A stretch of 64,000 nucleotides of DNA from Puffinus mauretanicus (GCA_023333565.1 JAJKFH010002581.1:496001-560000); one strand, 5' to 3'; counted from the stretch's first letter, positions 47,965 to 60,845 are shown. Made by a program: numbers and translations. The notes: generated by a model from the sequence alone, not told the origin.

Positions 47965-49079
47965 CGTCCTGTGTTCCAGACAAACAAGACATAGGTACCA
48001 CCAGGTCTTGCATGTTGCATGCACTTGGCAAATACTGTGCTGCATCCCAGCCCGCAAGATACCTTTGTGTGCCACAGGCATAATGAGCAAAGCTGCCCTC
48101 CAAGTCAACAGCCACGTCGAAATGTGGGAAATTTGTGGCACAGCTCTACAGCTGAGGGTGGCAAGATCCTCCCTTTTGGTCTCTTTTGTGCATGTGTCAC
48201 CAACACAACATCCTGCCGGAGTTTTTCACACCGCTTGGAGATTCATGGTATCTACCAAGCCCCTAAATAAGGTCTCTGGCCACTAGTAGGACATGGGCTC
48301 TCACACCATCCTGGGCATCCACACCATACCGTAGGCTTCTCACACATCCAGAAGTACACGATGTCAGCCAAACCGCAGCCCAGGGCACTTCATTTTGGGC
48401 CCCCCAAGCTTTGCCTCCTATCTTTCACTGTTGTATCTCTATTGCAAAGACAATATTCAACTTTATGTTGCTAAATGAGAGTGATCTTCACCAGCATAAG
48501 CAAGGGTCGGGGTTATTTGACAAACTGTTTTGTTTGCAGGGGTACCCTGACATTTCACCAGAGCTTTGTTTTCCCTTCATTGTGAAGAAAACAAATTAAA
48601 AAGCAGGAATAACAGGCTCCGAACGAAAGAAAAATGCAGCTGTCACCCATGTTCCTCTCCTTGCAGGATGGAAAACCCTCAGAGCCCGTCGCTGCCGGGT
48701 GGGGAGCCGGCCTTCTCCCGCCTGCCCCTCAGCCTGCTGCACGCAGCAGCGTGGAGACCTCTCAGTGGCCAGCCTGTCTTTACAGGACTCTGAACACCCG
48801 CAGAAATGTGTGGGATTTTGGGGTGGCTGGTGCATCCACGCACGTCTCCCAGGAGGCACAAATGCTTTTCAATATTCTTCCGTGCTCCGGGCTGGACGAG
48901 GGAGGGATGGAAGGGGAGAAGGAGCACTCTGCAGAGGTCTCCTCCTTTTAGCAATTTACTTTATGCTCATTGTCACTAATGCAGTTGTTTCCCTCCATAA
49001 TATACAACGCAGAATAAAGACTTATGAGGATAAAAATCCCATTTTCAAAACTCCAGCAGAGGCAGTCGCTTTTCAGAGA

Positions 49080-49315
49080 GCTCTCTGCCCTGCGAAGGAG
49101 GCAGCTCCGGGCCAGCCAGGCTACCTCCGGGGCTCCTAGCTGGCGGGCCACGCTGGGCCGGGCTGCGAGCAGGCACCGCTCCTGGGATCCCAGCGAGGGA
49201 CGCTCTCCCTTGCACTCCAGCTGAGCTCGAGTAGTGCCCGAAGCCCCGTAGGAGCCCACCAGCGGCCCGGGAGAACTTCCCAGGCCCCGCCGGAGACCCC
49301 TGGGGCCTCACTTCT
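49080..49315. other. CpG-rich islet without an attached gene
   Basis: About 235 bases with roughly 18 CpGs by eye (for example GCTGGCGGGCCACGC and CCAGCGGCCCGGG), between AT-rich flanks. Several frames of 60-150 codons on both strands overlap here with no recognisable product. It could be a promoter or enhancer CpG island for a non-coding or distant transcript. Confidence 0.45.
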
Positions 49316-50668
49316 GAACTTGCCCTGTCAGAAAGAGAGAAATAGCTGTCATTTAAAAATAGAAATAAAGTTTTTATGAGGCCCAGGCACACATCTCCTG
49401 TTTGCTTGTTTAAATTACTTCCAGCTGAAGAGGCAGTCCCCCCGACAGCTCTTGAGTGATAGGAACTTTGTGCTGAGAAGGCCATGCGAGCTTTGGCAGT
49501 GTTCAAAAAGATGCTTTAAAACTAACACAGATTTGCTGTCTCGTAGGAACAGCCTGAGGCGCTCCCTTTGCCAAGGGAAAAATGTGTCATGACGGGGCTA
49601 CCGTGCACACTTACAGTACTAATGCTGCTCAAAGAAAGTGCAAAGCATATGCATGCGTATGAGGAATCCGCCTCGTCTGCCAAGCACTGCCGTACTCTTC
49701 ACCAGATCACACCAGAGCAGCCAGTCGCAGTCTTCGGAAGGGACTGTCCCATACATTAGAGACGTTGCTTACAGCAAAGGCTGACAAAATCAAAACAATC
49801 ATCAACTGCCTCTGTAAATTTACATTAACTGAACTGCAATCTTGACGGTGAGTTTTCCAGCCTCACAAGACTGCACTGTTTGCAGTTGAGTGCTGTGGAG
49901 CTCTGATCCAGAGATACCTTGCTTGTCCAGTACCTTCAGTCCAACGTGTTGTTGCACCATTAGAAGAACATGAGAAATAGTGCAAGATCCAGCTTTAGAT
50001 GTGCATGTCTGTGCAACATGCTAGCAGCATCTCTATCTTTAACAAAATTTGAGAACCGGTCCTTGAGGCCCACAAGAGCTACAAAAGGAGTACAAGTTTC
50101 CTTCAGCTAATGTTCCAAGGTATACATGTGATCTGGGAGATTATCTATACCATAACCTTCATCTGCACATCACATTAATAATCCACTGTGACATGTGATC
50201 TCATAAATTCCCTGGGAAAAACGTTCAGTCTGCTCTGGAAAGTGCCTCATCCGCTTTTGATATTGTAAGACAATAATATTCTGAAAATATATTTTGCACA
50301 GTGTTTTTAAGACTAAGTCTCAAAAATCAGATTTTACTTATATCAACAAACCCTAGGCTCTAGTAAAATATTATCACCCTTACTAAGTAACTGTGTATGT
50401 ACATATTTTAACAGGTCAGTTATGCCAGTTACTATAATGAAATATGACTATAATTACTGACAAAACATACTTAGATTTTCCAAATTTTGCAGGCTCACGA
50501 GAACTTCTTAATGTTGTTACAAATAAACCATTGATTTTATCGACTATAGCGTATTTTGATGGCTTTCATCCACAAACTTGTAAGAAGGAGTTTCAGAGGT
50601 CAGGAACAGTTCTCACTGTTTTGCTAAATGTCAGGGAGAGTCTAGTTCATGCTTGTCATTGGGAACGA

Positions 50669-50851
50669 TGTCTGAAAAAATCTGATTCCATTTTAAGGAC
50701 AGGAACTGCAGGAAGAAAGCATTTTCATCAACAGCTTGTTTACATATAGGATTTCCTCCATGAGCTGTGCTCAGGTAAAAAATTTCTGTGCTCCATGTAG
50801 TAACTATTGTGTAAAAAATAGGGGTTTTTGAATGGATTCTTAAAGATTGGC
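50669..50851 (+). repeat. 183-bp direct duplication, copy 1
   Basis: Matches 51425-51607 at a constant offset of 756 bases with no gap and about seven substitutions, about 96% identity. The duplicated unit starts at TGTC(T/A)GAAAAAATCTG and ends just after ATTCTTAAAGAT(T/A)GGC. Homology stops abruptly at both ends. The copy lies inside the plus frame 50444-50749, which I regard as chance. Confidence 0.92.
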
Positions 50852-51424
50852 CCTACTTCTAATGCTGGGGGCTGTACAGTGAACTTCATCAGCCGTCTCT
50901 CATGTCAGCAGACAGAAAGATTGCTACTCAAAGTCGCACAGCTAAGGTAGGATACAGCTGGGAACAGAGACTAGACCTCTCAGCAATGCCTTATCTATGC
51001 TAGCAGCTATACTATGCTATATTTCATATCACAGACCAGCCAAATGCTTACTGCTCTCTGCACTTACTGGCCTCCCGTAAGATTTGGCACTCAAAAAGAG
51101 AACAGCATATCAACAGTGTGAAGACAAAACTGCATTATATATCTGCCAGTCATAAAGGTCAATCTTGTGAAATGTTGAGTACCTGTAATTTGCACTATAT
51201 TCAACTGGATCCATGGAAGTTCAGCATCTCCCTTTAAGGATGTAATAAACCATGAAATAAATACTTAAATAGACAAACCCAGCTGGTGGTGTCCCACCTA
51301 CCCCCGATGATGTTCTGAATATATTGCCCTGTTCTAGCACTGTAATATTAATCTGCTGCAGAATACTCCATGTGAAAGTGGGAATTCGGGCCTTTAATCA
51401 AATCAGAGTGCTTTTTCCAAACAT
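50852..51424. other. spacer between the direct duplicates, non-coding
   Basis: The 573 bases between the two copies show no recognisable gene, transposon or internal repeat. I find no LTR-like termini, primer-binding site or target-site duplication around the outer ends. A miniature LTR element is therefore not supported, and a local duplication fits better. Confidence 0.55.
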
Positions 51425-51607
51425 TGTCAGAAAAAATCTGATTCCGTTTTAAGGACAGGAATCGCAGGAAGAAAGCATTTTCATCAACAGCTTGTTTACA
51501 TGTAGGATTTCCTCCATGAGCTGTGCTCAGGTAAAAAATTTCTGTGCTCCATGTAGTAACTATTGTGTAAAAAATAGGGGGTTTTGAATGGATTCTTAAA
51601 GATAGGC
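51425..51607 (+). repeat. 183-bp direct duplication, copy 2
   Basis: Second copy of 50669-50851, in the same orientation. On the opposite strand it overlaps the frame 51348-51617, which has no recognisable domain. Confidence 0.92.
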
Positions 51608-54600
51608 ATAAAAGCACAGATGGAGATAACTAACCCCACAGCTCTGTGACATGAAGCCATTCACCCCAGCAGGGCACTGAGTGCTGCCAAGAGTCATCAT
51701 CGGTAACAATTTCATTAATGGTCACCGGATGAAACACAAAGGGAATGAAGTATCATTTTAATGTCAAAAATAGATGATGTTTGAGAGAGAGAATCACAGT
51801 GTGTTATCAGATGCTTAGAGCTGAAAATCCAGAAAGGAGACGCAGATGTGGGGGCATCTGAGTCAGAGGAAGGGTAATGTTTTCCACCACACCTCCAGCT
51901 CTGTCCCACAGTAGTTGTCAGTAGAGGCTTGGCCTGTCCCACCAACAGATAGGTACCCAAGATGGGGTTCTCAAACTTATTACATCAGAGAAAAGCAAAA
52001 CCCCAGCCTGTGAAGAGGTTTGAGGCCCATAAGAACAAACAATTCTGCTGCACACATGCATGCCGACATGGAAGTGTAGATGTTGATGGCATATCATCAT
52101 TTATGTAGACAAGGCCATACGCAGGCAGTCCGTCACACCAAGGGTTTAATCTAGCCCAGTCGGTGAGAGGGGAGCATACAGCAGACAGACCCTGAGAAGT
52201 CCAGCAGTATTCATGTTCTGATACCTTGAACTGCAAGCAGCATCCTGAGTGTGGGGAATTTGAGAAGGTGCTTCTGCTCCTTTTCACAGCTTAAATCACC
52301 TCTGTATATACTGCTGCACAGTACAGGTGTGTCACCAAGTGCCACTTCAGCCAGGGTTAAAACCCGGACCATGACAGAGAAAGAGTTTATTTCTCACTAC
52401 ACACTAAATTTCTGCGGTTAAAAGCTTATGAGGCAATTTATAGGTCTTTGGCTCCAAGAACAGTTTGATATACACAAACCCTTCCTGATTGCAGCACTCT
52501 GATTCCTGTGAACTCCTGCCCATCATTAAGGAACAAAAAGCCGCCAGACTACAGTTTTCACAAGTCTTTATTGATTTAATAGGAGAAATAAATGGTTTTG
52601 GTAGGTGCCTTAGGAAGCAGAGCTGAATGATGGAGTGACACTTAATGCGGGTTAACAGAAAGTCACCCAAAGGAGAAGCGCAATAAGCTATTGAATGCAC
52701 TGCCATTCACTCCTTCTCATCATCTTTCAGTTCTGATCAAGTGTGGCACAGAAGAGAGCATCCCTAATCTTCACAATCTAAATCTGATTGTTCAGCCCAT
52801 GCATCAAACTGATTCTGTTGTACAGAAGAGAAAGGGACAGCTGCTGCGCAGGCTTCCCGCTGGGGTATAAACAGAGCTCGGCTCCAGCCTGGTTTGTCTC
52901 GGTGTCACAGGGCAAGCGGAGAGGCAGCACATCGCCTCTCCACGCAGAGACTCCCCCCGTCCCTGCTCTGAGGGAGCGACCCTGACAGTCAGGCAAGATG
53001 CTCTGCTCTCCCCAAAAACACTTTTCACATTTCCTCCCAGCTGGACAGCACGCCATATGAAATGGCAGTAGAGAACGAACTAGTTAGTACCCATAGAGTC
53101 TTCTGCTGCTTAAAAATAACACATATCCAGGCAGACATGAACTCTGCTGTTTGGCGTCCTGGGAAGTAATTTTCTTCCGCTTGAACTGTGTATTCAGACA
53201 GGTGTAATTCTGATCAGATTCTCAATTTTAGGTAAGATATTTATCAGGCTCCTTCTCTAATTTCTTTTCTTACGCTTAAGTGAGGAACAGTGATTTGAGT
53301 TTTTTCCTGTGCAATGTCTATTAATAATATTTTCCTCTCAAACTCTCTACCCCATAATCACATATGTATTTTGCAAAAGCATCGTAACAGGACATCTTTA
53401 TTCTTTGCCATGGGGGCACACTACCAAACAACAAAAGGAAGTTTTCCCCTGCATTTCCTCTTTTGCACTAATATCCTTTTGAAGGATCTGACTATCCAGA
53501 AATAATAATTTTCCTTTTTCCTTTGTGTTCAGCAGTGTCAAAACAACCACTGTATGTGTGGGGCAGTGGAGCTCTGTGACAGCAAATAGGCAGAAAATAG
53601 TATTTTGGGCCCTTTAATTTGAAAGCCCCAATCCCCATCAGTACTGAAGGTTAAACTGCTTTGAGAGTCACTTGGCAGCTACTGTAGCTTAAAATATCCC
53701 ATATAGGAAGATGTTAATTAACTCTTCAAAAAAGATACTACCTTGCAGGGACTGCTTTGTTATTGTCAGCTAAGGACGGTTCCCTGCCTGGCCCTGGAGG
53801 CCGCAGGCAAGGAATTGAGCTGCCTCCGAGCGCACCGGAGTCAGAGCGAAGGCGAGGAGCCAGGCGGCTGCAGCTCCCCACAGCCAGAGCACATCTCGCC
53901 CCGGGGCTCCATCCCGCTGCGCGGCACTGGGAGGCACCAGGGCAGAGGTTGAACCAGTGGATGCTTCTCAATCCACTGGTCTTGTGATAGGGGAAAAGCA
54001 AGAGGAGTGGGAGGTAGGAGGAAGATGGGAAGGAGGAGAGAGCCACTGATGACTTAATTTCTCCCTTCTCCAGATACGTTCTTTACAAACAGAAGTGGGG
54101 AAGCAGAAGTGCAACGGGAGCAAACACCTTAAAGACCTCAGTGCTGGGTGAAGTTAAATTGTCAAGAAAAAGGGAAATGAGGAAAATTAGGTGGGCGGGA
54201 AGGTCTAGCTGGGGAGCAGAAGAAAAGAGGGAGATGTTTGGTGTGAAGACAGAGAGGTTTGTGGCACTGAGCACTGCCTGTCCCACAGCTGCCTAGACTC
54301 CGGCTTCTGTTACAGCCAGGGATATGCATGTGCACGGTGCCAGACCGGAGGCTGCAAGAGACAGGCTTTGTTGGTTTATTTAGTATTTAGCAGGGGGGGC
54401 TGGTCCTTTTTTTTTAGAAATATATTCCTTCAGCACAGGAAAACAAAGAATTTGTCGGAGTTCTGGGTCAGCAAGTGAGTAGCTGTGCTTTGCTGTTTGC
54501 TCTGCTTTTTGCATTCCTGCCTACAGTTGTTAATACTATGTGGTTTTACATTATTCATACATTGGCAGGTGCAGAGGCTGAACATGGAAATATAGAAGCT

Positions 54601-55164
54601 AGGAAAGAAAAAATATTTTTCAAGGTGGCTTCAGAAAGATTTTTATTTATCATTTTTGTACAGAAGCTTTCTCATCATTGGAAAGAAAGAATCACACTTT
54701 AGAAAACAGTAGGTTACAGCTCAGAGACCCATACACAGACACTTAGGTAATATGCAAAATAACTTATTTTAGAATCCAGCCAGTATCCACTCCAGGAGAA
54801 AACAGTTGAATACAAAAGTCAAGTGTGACTGGATACAATGACTACCTGTAGGCAGCCATTGATATTTTTAGTAGTAACTAATGAAAGTCTACCCTTGATG
54901 CTATCGCACAGAACAGTCGTCTTACCTAGCCTCAGAGGCATGAGGACCACAGCTGTCAGGACGCTGCCAAGGCAATTTGCTTGACACAGAGTGAATGTTA
55001 CACGCCTGCGCGCACAAGCACACATGCACCCAGAAGAGCTCGTTGGAAACCCAGGCTTAGGTGCAATTAGGAACAGGAGCGAGTTTGCTTGAAATATATT
55101 TATTTTGATTAAAGGCTTTCAGTTTTAACATATCTCCACTTCTTTTTTATCATGTCATCACACA
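51608..55164. other. non-coding block with a GC-rich islet
   Basis: No gene recognised. A CpG-rich islet sits at about 53785-53950 (around 13 CpGs by eye). A T-run lies near 54409-54416. A minus-strand AATAAA-containing stretch near 52570 (CAATAAAGACTTGTG) resembles a polyadenylation site but has no recognisable exon upstream. Open frames are all under about 105 codons. Confidence 0.5.
53785..53950. other. small CpG-rich islet
   Basis: About 165 bases with CpGs clustered in CTCCGAGCGCACCGGAG, GGCGAGG and CCGCTGCGCGGC. It is overlapped by short frames on both strands. It is too short to meet the usual CpG-island length criterion. Confidence 0.4.
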
Positions 55165-55260
55165 GATCCTGCTACTGGTCCATCTAGTCCATTAGCCTTT
55201 CTCCAGCAAGAGGTCAACATCAGGTGAGATCTCTCAAGCGGGCAGTTAGGGATACCCTGC
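55165..55260. repeat. possible amniote-age interspersed repeat fragment
   Basis: The stretch CTGGTCCATCTAGTCCATTA, followed by a CTCCAGCAAGAGGTCAACATC block, resembles the GGTCCATCTAGTCCAGTATC-type repeat scattered through reptile genomes. Similarity is by memory only and the ends are not definable. It lies about 400 bases before a fossil CR1 and may or may not be related to it. Confidence 0.35.
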
Positions 55261-55639
55261 CAAAAGGGGCACTTCCAATGCTGCAGCAGCCAATACGAGG
55301 ACAAGACATGCAAGAGCTTAGGATGAATTACTCACAGGTAAATTCATGCACACAGGTGTCCAAACAGGGCAGCGTTGGCTATAATTTCATAACAGCTATT
55401 CAAGAAAATAGTCCATGCTTCATTTAGGAAGAAAAGAAGAGAGCAAAGGGATACACTGGGACTTTGCTTCCCACTTCCCTCCTGCTCTCTTGTCCATACA
55501 CTGTGAGCACTGTACATAAACCTATAAAAACCAACTACAGACACTTTTCATCTATAATGCAATGCTACAAATACACAGCCAGATTGGGGCCTGTATTTCT
55601 CATCTTTTTTTTTTTTTGATATATGATGCATTGTCTCAT

Positions 55640-56060
55640 TCCTTTTCATGAAGGTTTGATGCAGCTTGCCTCTCCTTGTGACCCATTCTTCCATGTACCC
55701 TTACTATGTCCTTCTTGTGCAACTCACATTTGAAAAGTCCCATTTTTTTCCACAGAAATTTCTCCAGCCTTTTAAATAATTCTTATCATCTCCATTCCAA
55801 ACATCTGAAAGTTTTTGGTATGGTTTTTCTTTAGGACTACGAGAGCAGAAAGCATTCCAGATAAAGGTGTCCCATGAATTTATGGGTTGGTATGATGATC
55901 TGGAGATTTTTTTTCACTCTTTAGCCCAGCATTTTGCTTACTTTTTTAATCCCTTTTTTTTTTTTTTCATTAAGAGCTAGATCAGATCCAGTCCTATTAG
56001 TGGGATTACTTATAAACTACAGAAGTGACTTGATAATTCCTACTGATGTGCAGTCCTACA
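55640..56060 (-). mobile_element. ancient CR1/L3-like LINE fragment, antisense
   Basis: On the plus strand the order of blocks fits an antisense amniote CR1. It begins with AAAAGTCCC and ATTTCTCCAGCC, followed by CTTTTAAATAATTCTTATCA. A CAGAAAGCATTCCAGATAAA block is followed by GGTGTCCCATGAATTTAT, ATGATCTGGAGATTTT and CAGCATTTTGCTTACTTTTT. Two T-runs have expanded within it. No tail repeat remains and divergence is high, so it is one of the oldest elements in the window. Confidence 0.65.
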
Positions 56061-59000
56061 TATGTGCGTGCCCACCTCATGGTTAGTGACTTCTGGGACA
56101 GTGGTATTTCACCGATCCAAAGCCTAAGCTGGCACACAATTGCCTGCCCCTTCATGATTGTTATTGTTGAGAAGGAGTGGAGATTACAAACCGCAATAAT
56201 CCTTTTGGGACAGCCAGGCTGTCCGATCATCCTTCCTTCCAGGAGAAGTCATACATGCCTACATGTGTTGGCCCTACTTTCTCCTTCCAGCAGAACACCA
56301 TGATCAGCCATGACCACCCAAAACCTGAATACAAAAATGCTAAACTCAGCAGCATGAATGATTGATAGCCAGTTTCTGCTACCTTCAAAACACAAGTCAC
56401 ATTTGGAGCCTCTTTCACTGCCTCCTGCGGCTGCTTCTGCTTAAGAAATGATGTGAGGAAACACAATCCTTTCTTTTGTTAAAATGTTGCTAGAAACTGA
56501 AAATCAAAATAACCTTCAAATACTTCATTTTTCAATTTACCAGATTTTAGTACACAAAATATCAGAATCACATGACGATCTTTGCAGATATGGGCAAGTT
56601 TACACTAAACCATCAAAATTAATAGATATTTCTCTTTAATAAAATTTTTGCTTAACTGATTCTTTGATGGGACTTGCAGATAATTTTTGGTGCTTTAAAA
56701 TGCCCACTAATTACCAAGGGCCTAAGCCTGCTCCAGAATAATCGGTGAGATTCAGAGATCAGCGAGAGGAAGACTTGGTATCCCATTTGCATATGTCAGA
56801 AACTAATCCCATGTGTCTGGAAGTTTAGTAATCTGTGCGACTGGCTCCCCACAATTACTTCTGGGAGGTGGGGACTGACAAAGATATAAGCCTTGTAGAA
56901 ATCCTAAAGTGCTTCACCTTCCTTGAGAGAGTGTACTTGGAAGATCCAAGTTTTCAAGGTAAAGTTTGAAACTTTTCCTACATTTAAATTGGGTCAGACA
57001 GGACTTACAGCATCAGGAATATTGAAATGTCAGGATTCGAGCACAAAGGAACAAGCTCCAGGGTGTTTTTGTTAGGAAATCACTGGAGAGAATTATTGCA
57101 TTTTTCTGAAATTTTGGAGTAAAACTGTAAATAGTTCTTATGTTATTGAGTAATCTTGGTAAAGTGATGAACATCTTGAAATCTTATTAAAATGATGGCA
57201 GTTTAGACTTCTTAGCATGACTCAGGATCATACCTTAGTCTGGAAACACAAAGCAGTTTTCATAAAAAACAGCTGAGCAATACCAAAGACGGTTCCTATA
57301 TTGACTATAACAAGAGTTCAATCAAAGATTTAATGAAAAACAGCAGGAACAGGTAAAATCTCATATTCAAATCTACCATTATTTTTCAGAACAAACAGAC
57401 CTAAAAACTCGATATCAAGTAGCAGATAGATAGCTATAATCAGGAAAAAAAATGTCTAGAAACCACCTGCCTCTGCTAAGATATTAAAAAAACATATGCA
57501 TACACCAGTCTGGATTAGCCACACTCTGCTAGGGACTGGGTTGAAATACTAATGAAGACGACATCCCCCGGCTTTGATTTAGGTGACCATTTCAAGTTTA
57601 ACCCCAGTCTATCCACAGGTTTTAGTAAGAGCTGCTACCACATGCCAAAAATACCTGTCTTCACCATTACCAGTCACCTTCACTGTGATGCAGAAACAAG
57701 AATCCCTGTTTCAGTGGCAGGCCAAATTCCTGCCACTGAAATCTTCCAGTAGATCCTGCTTCTAGATTTGCTTAGAAGCCAATGAACATTTTCTGGTGAG
57801 CTCTGCAGTTTTCTAACAGCACTTCAATTCTACTGAAATTCCCACCAAGGCTTCATGTCCACTCCAACTGAAACAACAACCAGAAGGGAAAAGACCACAA
57901 GGCATTTGCACAGGCTTATATGAAACAGCATTTCGTCTTTAGCAATCAGGATAAGGAAGAGCTGCAGAGGGTAGAGGTCAAGACAGGTACAGAAAAAGTC
58001 AAGAAAACCAGGAAGAAGCTATCCTGCACAGCAGGCAGACCAGTTTGCAGGCATCTTCCTCGGGGGAACACGTATCGCCAAGGCAAACTGCATGAGCCCC
58101 TAACTATGCTGCTGAATATTTCTGCACATCTCCAGTAGAAATATCTTGCTGCTTGACTTCCCACTCCAAATGTATCCAACACGCTGTCCAGTAAAACTGT
58201 GCCTTATTGGCTTTTTTGTATAAGTAACATCAGGGTTACGCTTTCATTTTTCTGTTTGTCTGAAGTAAGAGTCCAGAGCAGCCTAATCTCTCCTGCAGGC
58301 AGGACCCCCCAAGCCGTCCTCCACCATCCTTCCCCCCTGAATCCTCCATTCGCCTCCCACAGCCTCTTCTCTCCCCTCAGTCTGTCTCTTGGCAATAAAT
58401 CATTCACTGTGTCAACCTGTGAAACCGCCTTGTAAAGGGTGAGCAGAGCTGGCAGTACCGTCATGCTGGAAAGTGCTAATTAGCGCCATCACCTCCTGCA
58501 GACAGCAGCGGAGATGCTGGAAGAAGTGGTGCTGCTGGGCACTGGCGGGGGGCACAGGGTGCTTTGCTCCCCCCATTTCTGACTTTCTGATGTGGTGCCC
58601 TGAGCAGCCCCTGCGGAGGGGGAAATGACTGACCTCCACAAGCTACCACGCTGCACAGAGACAGCCAGGGCTTTCGTTATGTTGAAGTAGAAGATTTCTA
58701 TAAAACCAGTGGTCAATGGCCAGTTCTGCAGAAAGCAGCAGAGATGCACATGGGAACTGGTAAGCAAGTGTGGCAGGGGCAGCCAGTAACAGATCACTCA
58801 ATGTGTGAAAAACAGGACAACGACAACCAAAAAAAAAGAACAAGCAGATGAAGGAAAGAGGAGAACACGGAGAAATCGCATTCAATGAAAGACACCAAGG
58901 CAAACACAACGAATGTTAATTTACCAGAGGAAGGTAAGGAGAGAAAGAGGAGAGAATACACAACTGGAAGAGAAGGTTGACAGCACCAATTGTCAGGGAC

Positions 59001-60845
59001 AAAGAGAACAGAGTGGAAAGATATAAGACATAAAGATAGGGAGCAAGGAAAAATGTAGGAGAAAATAACGAGTGAGCGCGTGTGTGGTGCAAAGAGAAAA
59101 TAGCCTGAATACAGTAACCAACGACCAGAACAATGTGAGAACTGGTGTTCCAGCTGGGATAATCTCAGCTCTCCCAGAGACCAGATAAGCTGTCACGTAT
59201 GGGGTGGGGAATAAAAATGTGTAATAGAGACAAGTTGGTCTTACTCTATCTCATGGCACTGTAGCCTTGAGAAGCATTTCCAAGCAAAAATTGTGTGGAG
59301 TGTAGGAGAGGAATAACTTACATTTACAAAATCATGACACATGCTGTGAGCCAGGCAGTACAATAAGCAGCTTATCTGAGTAGACATCAGCCTGTTTAAC
59401 ATCTGCGCTGCTCTGGTACTTTAGTTCCCAACGAAAACAGGGACTGAGTCCATACTGCCAGTGCAGTGCAAAACACTCTGACTTCATTAACTGCTGTTTT
59501 TTCAGTTACCCAGCAGCATCGAGCCTCCAGCAAGCATAATTTTTTCCACAGAGAGAGTCGAGGAAATGCACCAACTGAACAGAAGTTACAGCCAGGTCCC
59601 CTGAATTTGGGGACTGATCCAGCAGTTAAGTTGTAGTGTATGGCAGCTCCTCAAAACAGCTCCTCAAAACGGCTAGAGTTTAGCATCTCTTCCACGGCAT
59701 GAAAATCTCTCACAGTAGAAAGTTTTTGTGCGCACAAGAGAACCTTGAAAAATGTTGGCACCAAATATGAGACCAAGCACAACTGCATCCCGAGATGACG
59801 AGTGAGGACCAGGAAGCCAACCAGGAGGTTGGCCTGTTCCAAGTGCAACATGTAGGCAAGGGTTTTTGCCATCACTCTCCGCCTTAGTCCATATCACACT
59901 AGTTCATCAACATCAAACACGTCTTCCGCGCAGTGGATGGAAGGGATCCACAGCTGCATGACCAAGTGGTAGGTATGAAGCTAAGGTTTGGTGGCAAGGA
60001 CAGGTAGCCGGGCATGGGGCAGCAGGGCCAAGGAGCAGGACTGGGCAGCAGGAAGGGGGATGTCGAGGCACAGGATGTGGGGCAGTAGCAAGCATCTGGC
60101 CATGGTGCTGCACCTTCAGAGCCCGGTACATCACATGTTTGTAGGGCTTTCCAAAAACATGCCTCTATGGCAGAGGATGGTTTGGTCTTGCTTAATCTTC
60201 GCAGCTCTCCCTTTTGATCAGGGCACAGTGGGCCACTGTACCAGGGCAGAGCCCGATAATGCCAACAGGAGTTCTGGCATTTGCAGTGGTGTCAGTGGAA
60301 AAGGAGTCTGGATATTGCTCTGTGACAGTTCTCTGCTATACCAGTTACTGGCCTAGGAAGGCTACCTCTTGCTGCTGACCCCCACAGAGGAAGATATGCT
60401 GCAGTCACCCTGTGTTAGGAGCTGTATTTTCAGAGCTCTGGGTCTTCCAGGCAGATGAGACAGGCCTGCACATCTTGTTTGCTTGTCAAGTGCATTACCC
60501 AAGGGTTGCTCATCAGGGTGTGGTTTTCAGATAATTTTTTTACAAGATCTGATGGCTCCAAGATATTTATGTGAAATTCTGCTTGTGTCAGCTGTACTAT
60601 GTCTTTTTTTCTTTTTTTCCCTATCCAATCCCCGAGATGGATGTATCCGCCTCAGAGCTGTGAGTAGGGCTGTTTTTTCCCACAGCACTCTTGTTGTTAC
60701 ATGCACAACAGGGTCCAAAGTGAATAGACAGCTCCAGCAGACGTATCTTAAATCAAGCTCTCCTCAATCTACAGCAGCTCAGACAGTAAGCTGCTGATGA
60801 TCAATCCAATCAGCCATATCCAAGAAGAGGAGTTCAAATGGGAAG
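56061..60845. other. non-coding block, no gene recognised
   Basis: No exon or transposon recognised. It holds the perfect hairpin at 57709-57741 and a purine-rich plus strand at about 58830-59095. A two-copy 13-mer (CAGCTCCTCAAAA) lies at 59644-59669. A GC-richer patch at about 58490-58620 gives chance frames on the minus strand. Otherwise it is AT-rich and unremarkable. Confidence 0.5.
57709..57741. repeat. perfect 13-bp-arm hairpin
   Basis: TTTCAGTGGCAGG is followed by the seven-base loop CCAAATT and the exact reverse complement CCTGCCACTGAAA. Thirteen perfect pairs are unusual by chance at so short a spacing. The stem does not extend beyond these arms, so it is too short for a canonical microRNA precursor. 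It could be a protein-binding palindrome or a small replication-slippage product. Confidence 0.75.

Larger units (their letters stand above)
45312..50668. other. non-coding block, no gene recognised
   Basis: No exon, RNA gene or transposon was recognised. A 12-bp tandem repeat lies at 47928-47964 and a CpG-rich islet at about 49080-49315. Overlapping open frames around 48600-49140 on both strands follow the GC-rich composition. The rest is AT-rich. Confidence 0.55.

Noticed and set aside
50669..51607. The two 183-bp repeats as LTRs of a miniature retroelement
   Set aside because: The ends lack matching TG...CA termini, there is no flanking target-site duplication, and no primer-binding site or polypurine tract is visible in the spacer.
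52560..52700. A minus-strand AATAAA-containing stretch as the 3' end of a gene
   Set aside because: A single hexamer in AT-rich DNA is weak evidence and no coding exon or splice structure was found upstream of it.
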